In this document: one piece after another, positions 23,601 to 34,132 of the stretch | Position numbering within the stretch: the stretch's first letter is position 1 | Layout of the letters: every line of letters begins with the position of its first letter | From: Bathymodiolus brooksi | Taxonomy: Eukaryota; Mollusca; Bivalvia; Mytilida; Modiolidae | Length of the DNA: 64,000 nucleotides | Direction of reading: 5' to 3' | Assembly: GCA_963680875.1 (NCBI GenBank) | Contig: OY804579.1 | Span: 53,458,036-53,522,035, forward strand | The notes under the pieces: model-generated | Seen by the model: the letters and a program-made list of their open reading frames with translations, nothing else | The model's database searches: none | What the model was told of the DNA's origin: nothing | Made by a program: the position numbers and the translations under genes

Positions 23601-26560
23601 AAGAAGCATTTTGAAACATTTTTCCCATAGGGTCCAATGTTAAACTAAGTCCTGCCGTAGCCGCCATTTTGAATTTCATATCGGAACAAAAAACGTATTG
23701 TTTGTAGAGAATCATCCAATGAACATTCATGTACAGTTTGGCTTTAATCATATTTGTAGTTTCTGAGAAGAAGGCATTTGAACATTTTCCCATAGGGTCC
23801 AATGTTAATCTATGTCCTGCAGTGGCGGCCATCTTGAATTTCCGATCGGCATAAAAAAACAGAAACTTTGTAGAGGACCTTCCAATGATCATTCCTGGGC
23901 AGTTTGGTTTCAATTATCCAAGTGGTTTCAGAGAAGAAGCGTTTTGAAACATTTTTCCCATAGGGTCCAATGTTAAACTAAGTCCTGCCGTAGCCGCCAT
24001 TTTGAATTTCATACCAGAACAAAAAACGTAAAGTTTGTAGAGGACCATCTAATGAACATTCATGTACAGTTTGGCTTTAATCATATTTGTAGTTTCTGAG
24101 TAGAAGGCATTTGAATATTTTCCCATAGGGTCCAATGTTAATCTATGTCCTGCGGTGGCGGCCATCTTGGATTTCCGACCGGCATAAAAAACGGAAAATT
24201 TGTAGAGGACCTTCCAATGATCATTCCTGGGCAGTTTAGCTTCAACTGTCCAAGTGGTTTCAGAGAAGAAGCATTTTGAAACATTTTTCCCATAGGGTCC
24301 AATGTTAAACTAAGTCCTGCCATAGCCGCCATTTTGAATTTCATATCAGAACAAAAAACGTAAAGTTTGTAGAGGACCATCTAATGAACATTCATGTACA
24401 GTTTGGCTTTAATCATATTTGTAGTTTCTGAGTAGAAGGCATTTGAATATTTTCCCATAGGGTCCAATGTTAATCTATGTCCTGCGGTGGCGGCCATCTT
24501 GGATTTCCGACCGGCATAAAAAACGGAAAATTTGTAGAGGACCTTCCAATGATCATTCCTGGGCAGTTTGGTTTCAACTGTCCAAGTGGTTTCAGAGAAG
24601 AAGCATTTTGAAACATTTTTCCCATAGGGTCCAATGTTAAACTAAGTCCTGCCGTAGCCGCCATTTTGAATTTCATATCGGAACAAAAAACCTTAAGATT
24701 GTAGAGGACCATCCAATGAACATTCATGTACAGTTTGGCTTTAATCATATTTGTAGTTTCTGAGAAGAAGGCATTTGAACATTTTCCCATAGGGTCCAAT
24801 GTTAATCTATGTATTGTGGTGGCGGCCATCTTGGATTTCCGATCGGCATAAAAAACATAAAATTTCTAGAGGACCTTCCAATGATCATTCCTAGGCAGTT
24901 TGGTTTCAATTATCCAAGTGGTTACAGAGAAGAAGCGTTTTGAAACATTTTTCCCATAGGGTTCAATGTTAAACTAAGTCCTGCCATAGCCGCCATTTTG
25001 AATTTCATACCAGAACAAAAAACGTAAAGTTTGTAGAGGACCATCTAATGAACATTCATGTACAGTTTGGCTTTAATCATATTTGTAGTTTCTGAGTAGA
25101 AGGCATTTGAATATTTTCCCATAGGGTCCAATGTTAATCTATGTCCTGCGGTGGCGGCCATCTTGGATTTCCGACCGGCATAAAAAACATAAAATTTGTA
25201 GAAAACCTTCCAATGATCATTCCTGGGCAGTTTGGTTTCAACTGTCCAAGTGGTTTCAGAGAAGAAGCATTTTGAAACATTTTTCCCATAGGGTCCAATG
25301 TTAAACTAAGTCCTGCCGTAGCCGCCATTTTGAATTTCATATCGGAACAAAAAACCTTAAGATTGTAGAGGACCATCCAATGAACATTCATGTACAGTTT
25401 GGCTTTAATAATATTTGTAGTTTCTGAGAAGAAGGCATTTGAACATTTTCCCATAGGGTCCAATGTTAATCTATGTCCTGCGGTGGCGGCCATCTTGGAT
25501 TTCCGACCGGCATAAAAAACAGAAAATTTGTAGAGGACCTTCCAATGATCATTCCTGGGCAGTTTGGTTTCAACTGTCCAAGTGGTTTCAGAGAAGAAGC
25601 ATTTTGAAACATTTTTCCCATAGGGTCCAATGTTAAACTAAGTCCTGCCGTAGCCGCCATTTTGAATTTCATATCGGAACAAAAAACGTAAAGTTTGTAG
25701 AGGACCATCCAATGTACACACATATGGACAGTTTGGCTTTAATCATATTTGTAGTTTCTGAGAAGAAGGCATTTGAACATTTTCCCATAGGGTCCAATGT
25801 TAATCTATGTCCTGCGATGGTGGCCATCTTGGATTTCCGATCGGCATAAAAAACACACACCTTGTAGAGGACCTTCCAATGATCATTCCTGGGCAGTTTG
25901 GTTTCAATTATCCAAGTGGTTTCAGAGAAGAAGCGTTTTGAAACATTTTTCCCATAGGGTCCAATGTTAAACTAAGTCCTGCCGTAGCCGCCATTTTGAA
26001 TTTCATATCGGAACAAAAAACCTTAAGATTGTAGAGGACCATCCAATGAACATTCATGTACAGTTTGGCTTTAATAATATTTGTAGTTTCTGAGAAGAAG
26101 GCATTTGAACATTTTCCCATAGGGTCCAATGTTAATCTATGTCCTGCGGTGGCGGCCATCTTGGATTTCCGACCGGCATAAAAAACAGAAAATTTGTAGA
26201 GGACCTTCCAATGATCATTCCTGGGCAGTTTGGTTTCAACTGTCCAAGTGGTTTCAGAGAAGAAGCATTTTGAAACATTTTTCCCATAGGGTCCAATGTT
26301 AAACTAAGTCCTGCCGTAGCCGCCATTTTGAATTTCATATCGGAACAAAAAACGTAAAGTTTGTAGAGGACCATCCAATGTACACACATATGGACAGTTT
26401 GGCTTTAATCATATTTGTAGTTTCTGAGAAGAAGGCATTTGAACATTTTCCCATAGGGTCCAATGTTAATCTATGTCCTGCGATGGCGGCCATCTTGGAT
26501 TTCCGATCGGCATAAAAAACAGTAACTTGGTAAAGGACATTCCAATGATCATTCCTTTAC
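14675..26560. repeat. 332-bp satellite array, copy 1 (about 36 units)
   Basis: The dominant period is 332 bp. Each unit consists of two diverged halves of about 166 bp, seen as alternating GTAGAGGACCTTCCAATGAT and GTAGAGGACCATCCAATGAA starts. Both halves carry CCCATAGGGTCCAATGTTAA. Because 332 is not a multiple of 3, the minus-strand open frames (80-179 codons) change frame at each unit and are not a protein. The array starts abruptly at 14,675, 87 bp upstream of the acceptor of Sidekick exon 1. It grades into degenerate units at the right edge. Confidence 0.96.
15614..21450. repeat. 1660-bp (5 x 332) higher-order repeat within satellite copy 1
   Basis: Diagnostic variants recur every 1660 bp. 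ACGTATTGTTTGTAGAGAAT lies near 16,056, 17,716, 19,376 and 21,036. The TTTCTAGAGGACC variant and the GACCAGCATAAAAAACAGAA variant keep the same spacing. About three and a half higher-order units are present. They differ by only a few bases from one another, while the five 332-bp members within a unit differ more. Confidence 0.9.
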
Positions 26561-26816
26561 AGTTTGGGTTCAGTCAGTTCATTAGTTTCGGAGAAGAAGA
26601 TCTTTGAAATTTCAGCCAATCAGAGCATATTATTGGCCCTGGCAGCCATATTGAATATCCGACTGGAACGAAAAACAGTAACTTTGTAGAGGACCATCCA
26701 AGGAACATTCCTGCTAAGTTCGGTTCCAATCGGCCAAGTGGTTTCGGAGAAGAAGCTTGAAATGTGAAAAGTTTACAGACGACAGACGACAGACGACGGA
26801 CGCCAAGTGATGGCAA
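26561..26816 (+). repeat. Diverged satellite edge with GACGACA-type tail
   Basis: The last half-units are clearly related to the array (TTCCAATGATCATTCCT, TTTGTAGAGGACCATCCAAG) but heavily substituted. They are followed by AAAAGTTTACAGACGACAGA and CGACAGACGACGGACGCC, then AAGTGATGGCAATAG. A ~160-bp tandem core followed by a short-motif tail of this kind is known from bivalve pearl/Helitron-like elements. I infer the satellite grew from the core of such an element. Confidence 0.65.
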
Positions 26817-26869
26817 TAGTTCACATGGACCTTACTTTTCTAAATGAGAAAAGACAATGCAAAACAGCG

Positions 26870-27065
26870 AAATCAATCTAGATGGACATCACGACATCAA
26901 TGTCATTAGGAGAAGTAGAAATCAATCTTGATGGACATCACGACATCAATGTCATTAGGAGAAGTAGAAATCAATCTAGATGGACATCACGACATCAATG
27001 TCATTAGGAGAAGTAGAAATCAATCTTGATGGACATCACGACATCAATGTCATTAGGAGAAGTAG
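26870..27065. repeat. 49-bp tandem repeat, four units
   Basis: Four contiguous 49-bp units contain GATGGACATCACGACATCAA. They differ only at one base, which alternates A, T, A, T, so the structure is a duplicated 98-bp dimer. It lies immediately after the satellite edge. Confidence 0.95.
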
Positions 27066-27102
27066 AAATAGTACATTTAAACATCTGACTCTAGTATGAC
27101 AT

Positions 27103-27436
27103 CAGTGCCGGATTTACCTATAGGCTCGATAGGCTGAAGCCTAGGGCCTCAAAATATAGGGGCCTCCGGCCAAGATTTATAATTGTTTTTACACTGTTAT
27201 TGGACTTTCACACTTATGCTGTCATAACGTACTGTACTTTCTAAACAACCCTTCAGTAACTTTCCTTGCACAGTTGCACTCCATTTCATAATACTGCAGA
27301 ATTTTAAACACCTCTCATCATCTTCGCCTTTATTGAAATTGAACACACTGCCATCTTCTTCCATTCGTGAAGGTGGGGAATTCGGAGGGGACTCACAAGT
27401 GGGTCTAGGTCCTCTCTTTATCTAAATCCGGCACTG
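27103..27436. mobile_element. hAT-type MITE, 334 bp
   Basis: Terminal inverted repeats CAGTGCCGGATTTA and TAAATCCGGCACTG are flanked by TATGACAT (27095-27102) and TATGACAC (27437-27444). That is an 8-bp target duplication with one mismatch, typical of hAT insertion. Non-coding. Confidence 0.9.
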
Positions 27437-27444
27437 TATGACAC

Positions 27445-29720
27445 CAGTCCTGAAATCTGTTTGTCTGCAAGTAAAATAGTTTATTATACTGATTTAGGTC
27501 TTACATATATGTGATGCAAAACACTACGTTAGATGAAAATGTTTGTGGGTTTTCTTTTTTTTTCATGGGGGAGAGGGGGGGGGGGGGGGTTGCTATGTTT
27601 TTTGTTTTGTTGTTGTTGTGATATTTACATTCGTCGTAGGTTTCCTTTACTGTATAGATAAAAACATAGATTATCTAGCGCACACGACGCGTTTCTGGAC
27701 TAACCTTCATCAGGTACCACTTGCTATGGGTGTTTTATTCCATGTGCCAGTGTTTCATGAAGACAATATCAATAAACATTTAGGACAGTTATATGTACAT
27801 GTATTGAGACTTGTACAGTGTACTTGTGTGTTATGTCTTAAGGTTTGACAATACCTTAGGGTACCAAGGTGATTTTGCATCCAAATGATTGGATCGTTGC
27901 TACTATGATATGACTGTTGGTTTTCTATGTCATGATAACTTAAACTACATACTTGTTTTTGCAAGGGTCATAACTCTATGACATGCGCTTATGGTATCCT
28001 ATATTTATGACCAAAACAAATAATAAAATAGTAAAACGATGGCACTGGGAGGGATTAGTTTATGGTGGGAAATTTAGATTGTCACGGGAAAACAAGAATA
28101 TACAATGGCATCGGATATGGTTGGCAAACTGTGCCTTGCAACAGGCCTCCAATGATCATTCCTCATAAACTACAAGTTGTCTTTTTCGAGCAAGTAGTCT
28201 GACATTCTCCATACACTAGACACTCATTTACCTCCCGTCTCGTGTTTGGCTCGTCCCTTACAACCAGTGGACGCGCTTTAAGAGGTATCGTACCTCACAG
28301 AAGAGATACTAGATCCTATCTCTAAACCACATGATTCCCGCGGGAATTTAAAAACTAAAGTTCTACGACCAAATGGAGCATAACGAAAATAATCTGTATG
28401 ATTCGTTGTTCTAGGGGGAATATAATTTTCTGCCAAAGCTTATGACACATTTCACAAGTCTTAGAACTGTGTCAAAATAAATTGATTGGTAGTTGTACGT
28501 AATTTGCTCGTCTCAACTAGTACGCATCCCGATGTGTCCGATCGGAATCAGACATTTGTGACACGTGAGTCTCAATATGTTACAAAATAATTATGCTAGT
28601 TGTTCCAGTTTTAGTTTTAAAATGATATTGATTGACCAACGGCTGAATTTATTCATATATGCTACAATTTCACTTATAATGTTGCAAATGCAGTTTATTG
28701 TATGTACTTTCACTCATTAAAACGAGATATGATACCAACCTATTATTGAAAGTCCTATGGATACTACTTTTGTAGTTTTGTTCAGCGTTTCAACCTTTCA
28801 GTATAAGCAAACCGAGAAGTTATTGGTCATTGAAATGAAAATCTATTGTACGAAAATTATAATATCGTATGAATTTGTTCAACAGAAATATGTACTCTGC
28901 CAATTTATTATCATATTTTGGCAATAATATCCACGATTTTCAATATTTGTCTTTTCTTTGAAAAGTTGTCAAAATTACATTTTATAACTGTTAATAAATA
29001 ACTTAAGCGTATTAAATTGCTGAATAATGCAATATAATTGGGGAATGGTGGGGGTGGGGGTGGGGTGTTGTCCTTAACCAAAAAATTCGTATTCCTCTAT
29101 ATTTATATTGATTGAGTAAATTTTGCTTAACGTCCATGGAGTAGTATATCATGCTATATTCAGGACGAGAATAAATTCAACAATATACAAGCACAATGTA
29201 GAAATGAGAGAGGGTGGTGTCAACGAGAAAACGATTTTTAATGCCACTGGAAAAGAATAGAGATTTGGGCAGGGACGAAAATTTTAGACTTCTGTAGCGG
29301 TTACAAAGTGCCTACTCTTTTTCAAAACCTACAAAATATTATTTAACGTGCTTAGAGCATGGCACTCTCCAAATGCATTACAAACTATGGTACACGGTCA
29401 GGCTTTCTGAATTATAACCTGACCCCCCCCCCCCCCAAAATAAAACAGGGAGGGTTCCCGTGTCGGCCACCTGGGGACACGCTGAGCAGCTCTGTTAGTT
29501 TGAGCCTTGGGAGCCTCCACTAGTATCCAGTCTTAATTACTAATGATTCTCAATCAGTGACTATTTATTTTCAATATGTCTATCATTTACATCGATTTAA
29601 CTAATTATTTGCATTACATCAAATCTTATTGAAATAATCAGATTGATGACATATTATATATACATACTTATTGATTTCATATAAAATGATTTGTAGATGT
29701 CCACATAAATATATACATTT
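27445..29720. other. Non-coding interval with homopolymer runs
   Basis: No gene recognised on either strand. It contains a G-rich run at 27567-27589, a 14-base C run at 29423-29436, and a G4-like motif listed separately. At 28145-28162 the phrase TCCAATGATCATTCCT matches the satellite half-unit and may be a stray fragment. An open frame at 27543-27848 is low-complexity at its start and has no similarity I know. Confidence 0.5.
29040..29065 (+). other. Potential G-quadruplex motif
   Basis: Four G runs of 4, 5, 5 and 4 bases (29040-29043, 29050-29054, 29056-29060, 29062-29065) are separated by loops of 6, 1 and 1 bases. This fits the usual G4 pattern. No nearby gene start links it to regulation. 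Confidence 0.6.
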
Positions 29721-29899
29721 CAGGGGCGGATCCAGGATTTCAAGTTAGGGGGGGGCGCACTTAAAAAAATTGCGCCGAGTGGAGGAAGACGCGAAAATTT
29801 TTGGGGTATTTCGTGTGAAACATCACGATTTTACGCCAAAAAATCATATTTTTTTCCAATTTTAGGGGGGGGGGGCGCCTCCCCCTGGATCCGCCCCTG
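29721..29899. mobile_element. hAT-like MITE, 179 bp
   Basis: Long terminal inverted repeats (CAGGGGCGGATCCAGG and CCTGGATCCGCCCCTG) with G-rich and C-rich inner flanks. These ends are very common in animal hAT MITEs. The flanks share only CATTT, so the target duplication is imperfect. Confidence 0.82.
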
Positions 29900-30783
29900 C
29901 ATTTATAAATAATTGATACGTTGATGATACGGGTTACTGATCTAGCTGTGATTATGTTCAGAATTGTGTCATAATCGCTAATTGACTAAATTGAACATTT
30001 AAAAGTATTTTCATTGATAAATTAGTTCTTTAAGTGTTCGTTTGCTTGTTTCTTTGTATTATTTATGCATATGCTCTACGGTAAATCGTTTTATGTCAGA
30101 ACCGTCAAAATTTATCGCCTCTGTAATAACATTGTCAATATCATTAAGTCGGTGTTATCTGTTACTGCTCCACGGAAGAACGTAAGGTACTTAAATTAAA
30201 TGCAATATATTCCAAATTCCACGATAATTTTATCTCCCGGTCTACCTTTTCTTAAAATAACGGTTGAATTCTCCCCCACGAAGTAACCTTTGACCTTTAT
30301 GACGTTTTAGAAGCATCCTCCAATGGAAAATGTATGAGAATGGGGAGTTTAAGATGTTAATAATGTTAAAACCGGCTCTTTACACCTTCAAATTTTTGTG
30401 TGTTGTCCTCAAGTGTGTATTATGTAAACAAGACCCATATACCAGTAGCAGTGGAGTGTAAACACCAGTAAAATATATACATCCGCCTTATGCAGGCTAT
30501 GAATAGGATTTTTACCTTCTCTTTCAATAGTAAACATTAACATGTGGTAAACGCTGTCAATATTCAATTGTGCGTGTAGGTCAATACAATTATATATAAT
30601 AGTATGTGGAAATAATAGGCAAGTTACCTTTGCCGTGGAGGTTTAGCACTAATGCGTGTAGAGAACTTTAATTTAATACATTTAACAAAGCTTTTCTCGT
30701 AATAACAATAACGAGGTCAGTACTTATTTACGTACAAGCTTTATTTCCATTCATATGAATTTTATTATTGTTGTGTGGCTTAG
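29900..30783. other. Intron or upstream region of the PDE exon
   Basis: No open frame of interest. The interval ends in TTATTATTGTTGTGTGGCTTAG, counted here as the putative splice acceptor of the PDE exon. No convincing promoter was recognised. Confidence 0.45.
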
Positions 30784-31625
30784 ATGATCTTAATCCGACC
30801 AGGAATCCGTTCAAGCTGGATTCGTACCGAAGTACTATTAGTTCTAGACGTTCACCGCGGGCTTCAGCCGTGTCGTACAAGAGGGGTAGAAATACCCCGA
30901 CTAAAATGTCTGGTGCTATGGAATTTGATAAATCGTATTCTCCAGAAGGTACAGAGGAATATGGAAATATGGAAAAATGGTTGGATTCTCATCCTGAATT
31001 TGTTCATGATTACTTTGCTAGAAAAGCAAAAAAGAGTATGGTGGATGGATGGCTCTTGTCCCATGCATTAGCTCATAGTCCGTCGCTACAGTTACCAACT
31101 GATAATAATTCTAGTAGTTCTAATTCTAGGAATAATTCTGGTACAAATACTCCGGTAAGGAAAATTTCTGCACAAGAGTTTGACCGTGGGGATACATTAG
31201 ACCCTATACTATCAACTGTGGATGGCGCTCCAACTTTCTTAGGACCTTCAACTAGCACTCAGAGTTTGTCGTCTAAGTGTCACAGACGTTCTAGAAGCGA
31301 ACTAAAAGCTCTGGACGAAAAAGAGCTTATGTATGAGCTTGTAATTGATATATGCAATGATTTGGACGTAACAAGTTTATGCCACAAAATTCTACAAAAT
31401 GTGTGTGTCTTGCTGAATGCCGACCGATGTTCTCTATTTTTGGTCCATGGACGTGAATCCGAAGAAAGATATCTTGCGCCAAAATTATTTGATGTTAGTG
31501 CGGATACGACTTTACAAGAAGTGTCTGAAAATCGTGGAATTTCTATAAAAATTCCTCTTGGAACAGGAATAATTGGATACGTTGCGCAAACAGGAGAACC
31601 ACAAAACATACCCGATGCATATGAG
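30784..31625 (+). CDS. PDE5/PDE11-type phosphodiesterase exon (N-terminus and first part of GAF-A)
   Basis: This exon enters in phase 1 after ...GTGTGGCTTAG and ends at GAG before the donor GTAAGA (phase 0), encoding about 280 codons. It reads WLDSHPEFVHDYFARKAKKS followed by MVDGWLL, the N-terminal helix motif of PDE5 and PDE11. Then comes TPVRKISAQEFDR, equivalent to the PKG-phosphorylated RKIS site of PDE5 (Ser codon at 31167-31169). GAF-A follows: DLDVTSLCHKILQNVCVLLN, ADRCSLFLV, then GTGIIGYVAQTGEPQNIPDA with YE. Serine/asparagine-rich linkers lie between. The catalytic domain, GAF-B and the rest of GAF-A are not in the window. If there is no upstream exon, Met at 30906 (AAAATGTC context) could be a start. 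PDE5 versus PDE11 is not settled. Confidence 0.88.
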
Positions 31626-31711
31626 GTAAGAGTTTTTTGGGTTTTTTTTATATTTATAAACGTGAATTGTATATATGTATTGGCTGTTGATATGACACTG
31701 TCCCTCTGTCA

Positions 31712-32761
31712 GCCTAGATGTGTTATAGGCAGGGCTTCCTAGAGAAATTTTTCAAGACGGAATAGGACTGCTTTTGGGCCCCGGGGACAGGCTGAGACTT
31801 CAGAAGTCTAGGTGAATTCTACATTATTATTTTTCTAAATAACTAAAAATAGTTGGAAAATACCCCCAAAAACGGAAAATTCAAAATAAAGCGTCAATGG
31901 CTAAGACTTTAGGGCCCTTCAGAGATTCACATGCCCCCTCCTGGCTCTCCGGGCCCCGGACCGATGTAGCGGCTGAACCCCCTCTCATTAGGCCCTGGTT
32001 ATAGGAAGATCGTTTCCTGACTACACCTAGATGTATTTTAAAAATGGTAACCATTCCCTGAATTCCTGGGTTCACTATCTGGTGCTAATTTTTTTGACTA
32101 CATAGATGTATTATATTGAGATCATTTCCTGATAACCTAAATCGTATTATAGGGTGACAATTGCACGAGTACCATTGTTTATGGGCTACATGCAGATACA
32201 ATATCCTGAATACCAAGATGTATTTTAGGGTTATCATTTCCTGTCTTCCTAGATACAATGTATATTGAAGGGGGTGGTTACCGATTACCTAGATTCTATT
32301 AAAGGGTGACAATTGCCTGAGTTATACCAAGAGGAAGTGTTTATATTCTAGCTACCAATGTGTATTGCAATTAAGCAGACCATTTCCTGATTACCTAGAT
32401 ATATGTAGGGTGATAATTTCCCGACAACTTAGAAATATATAGGGTATCGCTTCAATATAGGGGGTCATTTTCCGACGTCCTCGATGTGTTTTAGGGTGAT
32501 AATTTTCTGTTTACCTAGAAGTTTATAGGGGGTCATTTCCTGACGTCCTAGATGCGTTTTAGGGTGATAATTTTCAGGCTACCATGTACCTAGAAATATT
32601 ATAGAGTGGTCATTTCTTGACTAACTAAGTGTATAATAAGGAGATCATTTCCTGTTTACCTAATTGTATTATGGGTGATAATTGCCCGACTATCATAGAT
32701 AGATTATAGTACGACCAATTTCTGACTACCTAGATACAGTTTAGGATGACATTTTGATGAC
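31712..32761. repeat. Degenerate ~36-bp minisatellite spanning the copy junction
   Basis: The same degenerate units as at 1-720 (TAGATGTATT, ATCATTTCCTGACTA) begin at about 31,712 and continue through 32,042 into copy 2. A hAT MITE splits the first unit. The duplication join, as seen against the window start, therefore falls inside this array. Confidence 0.75.
31730..31997. mobile_element. hAT MITE, 268 bp, perfect 8-bp target duplication
   Basis: Starts CAGGGCTTCC and ends CATTAGGCCCTG. GTTATAGG is repeated exactly at 31722-31729 and 31998-32005. It inserted into a minisatellite unit in the intron after the PDE exon. Confidence 0.88.
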
Positions 32762-32953
32762 ATCATCGTGGTAGTTTTACATGATACTTTCCCTCTTTCT
32801 ACCTGCAGATATTTATTTTTTATGCACCCCTTAGTGTTATAAGTATATTTAGAAGATTAATGTCAATTTTTGTAAACATTGTCAGTATATACAAATATAG
32901 CCATCATATTTCTCCTTAAAATTCTCTTATCATCCTAAATATGACAGTGAAGT

Positions 32954-33041
32954 AACTTAAAATTAATATGATTTTGTTACATTAACTTAAAATTAATATG
33001 ATTTTGTTACATTAGCTTAAAATTAATGACTTTGTTACATT
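32954..33041. repeat. 30-bp tandem repeat (copy 2)
   Basis: Counterpart of 913-1000, unchanged in unit number. Confidence 0.85.
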
Positions 33042-33306
33042 AACTTAAACTGGTATACACCTGAACAGAATGGGTATTGTTTAATTCAAATGTTTTATTT
33101 TTATTTTTCAAAAGCTCTTATAGTATTTTCTCAAACTAAATTTGAATAAAATTTAAAATGACTTTACTATGCTTTGCTACATTCACTTAAACTTTCATAC
33201 ACCTGAGCAGAATGGGTATTGTTTAGTTCAAATGGTTTATTTTTTTATTTTTCAAAAGCTCTTATAGTATTTTCTCACGCTAAATTTGAATAAAATAACT
33301 TTACTA
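33042..33306. repeat. 142-bp tandem dimer (copy 2)
   Basis: Counterpart of 1001-1265, same order and same internal differences between its two units. Confidence 0.8.
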
Positions 33307-34087
33307 TATATTTAAATATATCTATGTCGAATGATCATAAAATGGGACACATTTAGATTGTAAAACTGGTTTACCTGGTTTAAGATGTTACAGGTCGTTG
33401 ACAATTGCGTCATCAGACTAGTTTATGACATCGTTTAATTAATTGATGACATCTATTCTATGTCTATATATTACATCTATAGAGGTACAATTTAATATAT
33501 ATGTTATATGTCACATTTATGTTTTATTTATCGTACATTGTACAGCGTCATCATGGCCATATTTGGGTTAATCATACACGCCACCCTGTCTTTAAATTAT
33601 TGGAGAGTCCTCAAAGTAAATTACTCGATACATATCTGTATATATAATTAAAGTAATGCACACCAAATATATGCAATAATTCCGTAACTAGTAGGGACAA
33701 ATTGTGTGGGATTCAGACATTGGTGACCGACCACCAACGCCGACCCAACAAAGACAGGTTCGTTTTAAAACGAAACATAGAAGAAAACGGACAGAGCACT
33801 AATCTCTGTGAAAGTAATCAGTCCGCAATACATGTAGAAGGTAGACGGATTAAACCCCAATAACTGTATTAAAACTGAATATTCTGTCTAATACCACCAG
33901 GAAGGCTCCGTGGTACAATAAACGTTTGCCCAGCCATCGGAACATATTTTGAGTTCACTTGTGAATTCACTGAAAAACCCTACAGTACACATTTAATTTG
34001 TTTTTCCTGTAAATGAGTTGTTTACATCTATAAGCTAGATATCCTTTAGTACATCTCTACTCTGTACCATGTTGGTAATGTGATAAT

Positions 34088-34091
<4 letters not shown>
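33307..34091. other. AT-rich non-coding interval (copy 2)
   Basis: Counterpart of 1266-2050. Nothing recognised. Confidence 0.5.

Positions 34092-34129
<38 letters not shown>
34092..34129. repeat. (TA)n microsatellite (copy 2)
   Basis: 38 bp, 4 bp longer than in copy 1. A base just before it also differs (GATAATT here, GAAAATT in copy 1). Confidence 0.95.

Positions 34130-34132
<3 letters not shown>

Noticed and set aside
26870..27065. CRISPR-like regularly repeated array
   Set aside because: The 49-bp units are contiguous with no spacers, and the context is a eukaryotic genome.
27543..27848. 101-codon plus-strand frame starting in the G-rich run
   Set aside because: Composition-driven start (Phe/Gly-rich) and no recognisable domain or splice support.
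30768..30783. Extension of the PDE reading frame upstream to a TTG
   Set aside because: TTG is not a usual start in animals, and the bases immediately before 30784 look like a splice acceptor.
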